Source: Shewanella denitrificans OS217
GTDB lineage: Bacteria; Pseudomonadota; Gammaproteobacteria; Enterobacterales; Shewanellaceae
Assembly (NCBI RefSeq): GCF_000013765.1
Contig: NC_007954.1
Coordinates: forward strand, 3,038,001 to 3,102,000
Direction: 5' to 3'
Length of the DNA: 64,000 nt
Shown: piece by piece, positions 61,952 through 64,000 of the stretch
How positions within the stretch are numbered: the stretch's first letter is position 1
Layout: every line of letters begins with the position of its first letter
Program-made: the position numbers and the translations under genes
The notes under the pieces: generated by a model
The model's database searches: none
Told to the model about the DNA's origin: nothing
Seen by the model: only the letters and a program-made list of their open reading frames with translations

Positions 61952-62596
61952 TTAAAAGCTGTAACCCACACTCACCATGTAAACCCAAGGATCTATGTCT
62001 GTTTCAACCTTTTGCGCTATGCCGCCCATATCAAAGCTGACATCGGTTTGGATTTTGGCGTACCACACTGAGGCATTCACTAACCAGTCTTTATTCAGCT
62101 TATAATCTAGGCCAACCTGCGCGGCTACGCCCCAAGATGAGGTCATGCTTAAATTGGTGAGTGCACCATTTAAGTCATTGGTGAATTCGTTATCATAGAA
62201 ATTGGTGTAGTTAAGCCCTAGGCCTATATAAGGACGCACTACGCTGCTGGCTTGTCCAAAATAATACTGGGCCACTAGTGTTGGCGGTAAATGCTTAGTC
62301 TCGGCAATCTGACCTAAGGATCCTAGGGAAATGTCATGGCTAAACGGCGAGGCGGCGAGTAATTCGACTCCTATACTGTCTGTCAGCATATAGGCAAAGT
62401 TAAGCCCTAGTTGAGTGTTAGTATCCACAGTGAATTCATCCACGGCGGCAACCACAGGGCTAGATTCATTGGGCGCGACGGTTGCTATACCAGCACGGAC
62501 GATAATGTCGCCTGCTTGATGAGCTTGAGCAACATTAGTAAAACTTGCAGTAATAAGACCTGCTGCAAGTAAAGCTAGGGTGATGTTATTATTCAT
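61952..62596 (-). CDS. ompW: Outer membrane protein of the OmpW family
   Basis: 214 residues from ATG 62596, which has GGAG upstream. The signal peptide is MNNNITLALLAAGLITASFT, cut at NVAQA-HQAG. The mature part forms an eight-stranded barrel: FAYMLTDSIGVELLAASPFS, LPPTLVAQYYFG, VRPYIGLGLNYTNFY, and the C-terminal VSVGYSF ending in phenylalanine. OmpW forms small hydrophobic channels. An FNR-type site lies 90 bases upstream, as with E. coli ompW. Confidence 0.93.
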   Translation of the reverse strand: MNNNITLALLAAGLITASFTNVAQAHQAGDIIVRAGIATVAPNESSPVVAAVDEFTVDTNTQLGLNFAYMLTDSIGVELLAASPFSHDISLGSLGQIAETKHLPPTLVAQYYFGQASSVVRPYIGLGLNYTNFYDNEFTNDLNGALTNLSMTSSWGVAAQVGLDYKLNKDWLVNASVWYAKIQTDVSFDMGGIAQKVETDIDPWVYMVSVGYSF

Positions 62597-62685
62597 TTTA
62601 CGACTCCATTTGGGCGACAGACAGATATGAATCCTCATATCCTTTACAGTTGTCGCTACTCTGCCCCATAAGAGCCAATGGAATA

Positions 62686-62699
62686 TTGATCTGGATCAA
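62686..62699. promoter_or_regulatory. FNR/EtrA-type operator upstream of ompW
   Basis: TTGAT-CTGG-ATCAA is a perfect match to the FNR consensus. It lies 90 bases before the ompW start codon. In Shewanella the FNR homologue is EtrA; CRP can also bind related sites. Confidence 0.85.
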
Positions 62700-62825
62700 G
62701 CCCATAAAGTCTTCGAGTCATCATAAGTTAGAGTCTTGATCTAATTCACAAAAACAAATAATTACTACTTCATAATTCTTGTTAAACCTAGCTTGGTGGT
62801 TATTCAGATACTTGAATAGGCACTG

Positions 62826-62858
62826 GGTTAACTGGGGATAGTGGTTAACTGGGGATAG
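62826..62858. repeat. Tandem 16-bp repeat over the end of the nucleotidyltransferase gene
   Basis: GGTTAACTGGGGATAG occurs at 62826-62841 and again at 62843-62858, one base apart. The 17-base unit covers the stop codon of the minus-strand gene and shifts its frame, so the last residues (TTIPS) come from the second copy read out of frame. Confidence 0.85.
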
Positions 62859-63433
62859 CGTTCAAGCCAGCGTTTCTGGGCGAGCCTTGCTTGAAATTGC
62901 TGGTATTGCCTTTGAGGGTTATGACTCAGTTGCAGCTGAAACAAGCTGTCTAAGCCGAATGCGGTTTCTAAATGGAATTCAAAAGACACTAAATTAGGCA
63001 CAAGTCTTATACCTATGGCAGTTTCCTTCTCCGGCCAGTGCCCCATGGCATCCTTAAGATCCACATAGGGCTCATCACCATTACGACTGTGCATGCGGCT
63101 TTGATTCTTCACCGACCAGGCCAAGCCATCGCCTAATTGCTTAAACTGCTGCTCCAAATCGACATCCCGCGCCTTAGCGCTGTCTTTAGAGCAAAAATAA
63201 ATAAAATCCACATCGACTTGCTCGCCGTGATCCATAATCAGGTTAGAGGGGTAACCATGCAGTTTATCCCACACCAAATTTCGCACAAACCCCGCGGCTA
63301 TCAGCCAGTGTTCGATATGGTTATGTTTGGCGATATTAAGCGCCGCATGCAAGGCATACATGCGCTCTTCGTCGTGCTGTAGCCAATGAAATAGCTGGGC
63401 TTGCTGTGAAACAAAGGTGGATGTTAGTGACAT
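62828..63433 (-). CDS. Nucleotidyltransferase family protein (NTP_transf_6-like)
   Basis: 201 residues. WLIAAGFVRNLVWDKLHGY and VDVDFIYF are the glycine-containing turn and the metal-binding aspartates of this small nucleotidyltransferase family. The C-terminal RYPQL is followed by residues created by a tandem repeat. Substrate unknown. It lies next to a maleylacetoacetate isomerase gene but has its own ATG. No operon is certain. Confidence 0.8.
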   Translation of the reverse strand: MSLTSTFVSQQAQLFHWLQHDEERMYALHAALNIAKHNHIEHWLIAAGFVRNLVWDKLHGYPSNLIMDHGEQVDVDFIYFCSKDSAKARDVDLEQQFKQLGDGLAWSVKNQSRMHSRNGDEPYVDLKDAMGHWPEKETAIGIRLVPNLVSFEFHLETAFGLDSLFQLQLSHNPQRQYQQFQARLAQKRWLERYPQLTTIPS

Positions 63434-63491
63434 AAACTCTCCTGAAAGCGCCCTACTTTCTCACTCGAAGCTTGGCCTTGGGGGAATAAGC

Positions 63492-64000
63492 TTAGCTCGC
63501 ATCACTCTGGGCTTCCGGGGCCGCTTGCTTGAAGGCATCCAGCTGCTGACACTCATCGAATACCCGCATTAGCTCTGGATACGCCTCTAAAGGCACATTA
63601 AAGCGTTTGGCATTATAAACCTGCGGCACCAAACATAAATCGGCGATAGTAACGCTATCGCCAAAGCTGTAACGACCGCTGTAGCGAGTTAATAATAGCT
63701 CATAGGCGGCAAAACCTTGGATAATCCAATGGTGATACCACTTAAGCTTGGCGGCTTCGTCTAGGCCCATTTCATCCACTAAATATTGCAATACGCGTAA
63801 ATTATTTAGCGGATGTACTTCACAGGCGATAGATTGCGCCATGGCGCGCACTATGGCTTTATCTTCAAGATTGGTGGGCAATAATGGCGCTTGTGGATGC
63901 TTTTCATCTAAATATTCCATGATGGCCATAGATTGCGACAGGCTAAACTCGCCCATTTCATTACTGTCCACTAAGGTCGGCACCAAATGCTGAGGGTTTA
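63492..64000 (-). CDS. maiA: Maleylacetoacetate isomerase / zeta-class glutathione S-transferase, truncated by the window edge
   Basis: The reading frame is open to base 64000, so the N-terminal 45-50 residues are beyond the window. What remains starts QHLVPTLVD, continues with FSLSQSMAIMEYLDEKHPQ (the end of the thioredoxin-like domain) and NNLRVLQYLVDEMG, and ends with the helical domain (SVTIADLCLVPQVYNAKRFN). It isomerises maleylacetoacetate to fumarylacetoacetate in tyrosine breakdown. The internal GTG at 63986 is not the start. The family is clear; the isomerase role is likely from the sequence pattern. Confidence 0.88.
   Translation of the reverse strand, partial: NPQHLVPTLVDSNEMGEFSLSQSMAIMEYLDEKHPQAPLLPTNLEDKAIVRAMAQSIACEVHPLNNLRVLQYLVDEMGLDEAAKLKWYHHWIIQGFAAYELLLTRYSGRYSFGDSVTIADLCLVPQVYNAKRFNVPLEAYPELMRVFDECQQLDAFKQAAPEAQSDAS

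Noticed and set aside
1..64000. Search for CRISPR arrays, insertion sequences, prophage, rRNA and tRNA genes
   Set aside because: No regularly spaced repeats, transposase or integrase reading frames, phage structural genes or cloverleaf sequences were seen; the only substantial direct repeat is the sRNA unit.

Overview
The window reads as a chromosomal core segment of a gammaproteobacterium of the Shewanella type (order Alteromonadales). Pointers are a sodium-type PomAB stator followed by divergent xseB-ispA-dxs, E. coli-like gene sets (rcsF-trmO-proS, gcvA-DUF423-rlmM, ppnN-xni), an FNR/EtrA-type site, and many cyclic-di-GMP proteins. I see no insertion sequence, prophage, CRISPR array, rRNA or tRNA gene. 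Species cannot be fixed from the sequence alone.

Layout. 1-5.3 kb: the first codons of etfB on the minus strand behind an 18-bp palindrome, a long AT-rich gap, hns, then rcsF-trmO-acetyltransferase-proS. 5.3-11.3 kb: a kinase/HD-GYP response-regulator pair, a patatin-like phospholipase, and rfbC-rfbD. 11.3-15.9 kb: a small ORF, mgtE, a glutathione peroxidase, a cluster of three tandem small-RNA-like genes, and pstS. 15.9-24.6 kb: an M61 protease, a TPR protein with a decayed GGDEF domain, a diguanylate cyclase, ppnN, xni and a DUF3192 protein. 24.7-34 kb: an S9 peptidase, NAD-type isocitrate dehydrogenase, rlmM, a DUF423 protein, a hydrolase, gcvA and thiI. 34-41 kb: pomB-pomA divergent from xseB-ispA-dxs, then grpE divergent from nadK. 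41-50.7 kb: lactate permease, a G3E GTPase, a DEAD-box helicase, a GGDEF-EAL protein, iron alcohol dehydrogenase and a hypothetical protein. 50.7-58.8 kb: DUF502, then phoU-pstB-pstA-pstC, a GcvR-like ACT protein and a DUF2797 protein. 58.8-64 kb: a TPR-GGDEF protein, metA with a Met box, ompW with an FNR box, a nucleotidyltransferase and a truncated maiA.

The most unusual item lies between the peroxidase gene and pstS. Three consecutive transcription units each have the arrangement GAACTT-16 nt-TC, a sigma-E-like promoter. Each then has a C/U-rich stretch of the TTCATCATCTCCCT type (anti-Shine-Dalgarno in character), one or more hairpins, and a strong intrinsic terminator. Units 2 and 3 are a 149-bp direct duplication with only two differences, both in or next to the C/U-rich stretch. 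Unit 1 has a different body, but its predicted 5' end GAAAG and its ATCATC...CCCTG stretch recall enterobacterial MicA. I infer a family of sigma-E-controlled, probably Hfq-dependent sRNAs acting on envelope mRNAs.

Other connections: pstS is about 37 kb from pstCAB-phoU, but both loci carry a 7-4-7 Pho-box-like element. At least five proteins make, break or resemble enzymes for cyclic-di-GMP. grpE has a textbook heat-shock promoter that overlaps the nadK upstream region.
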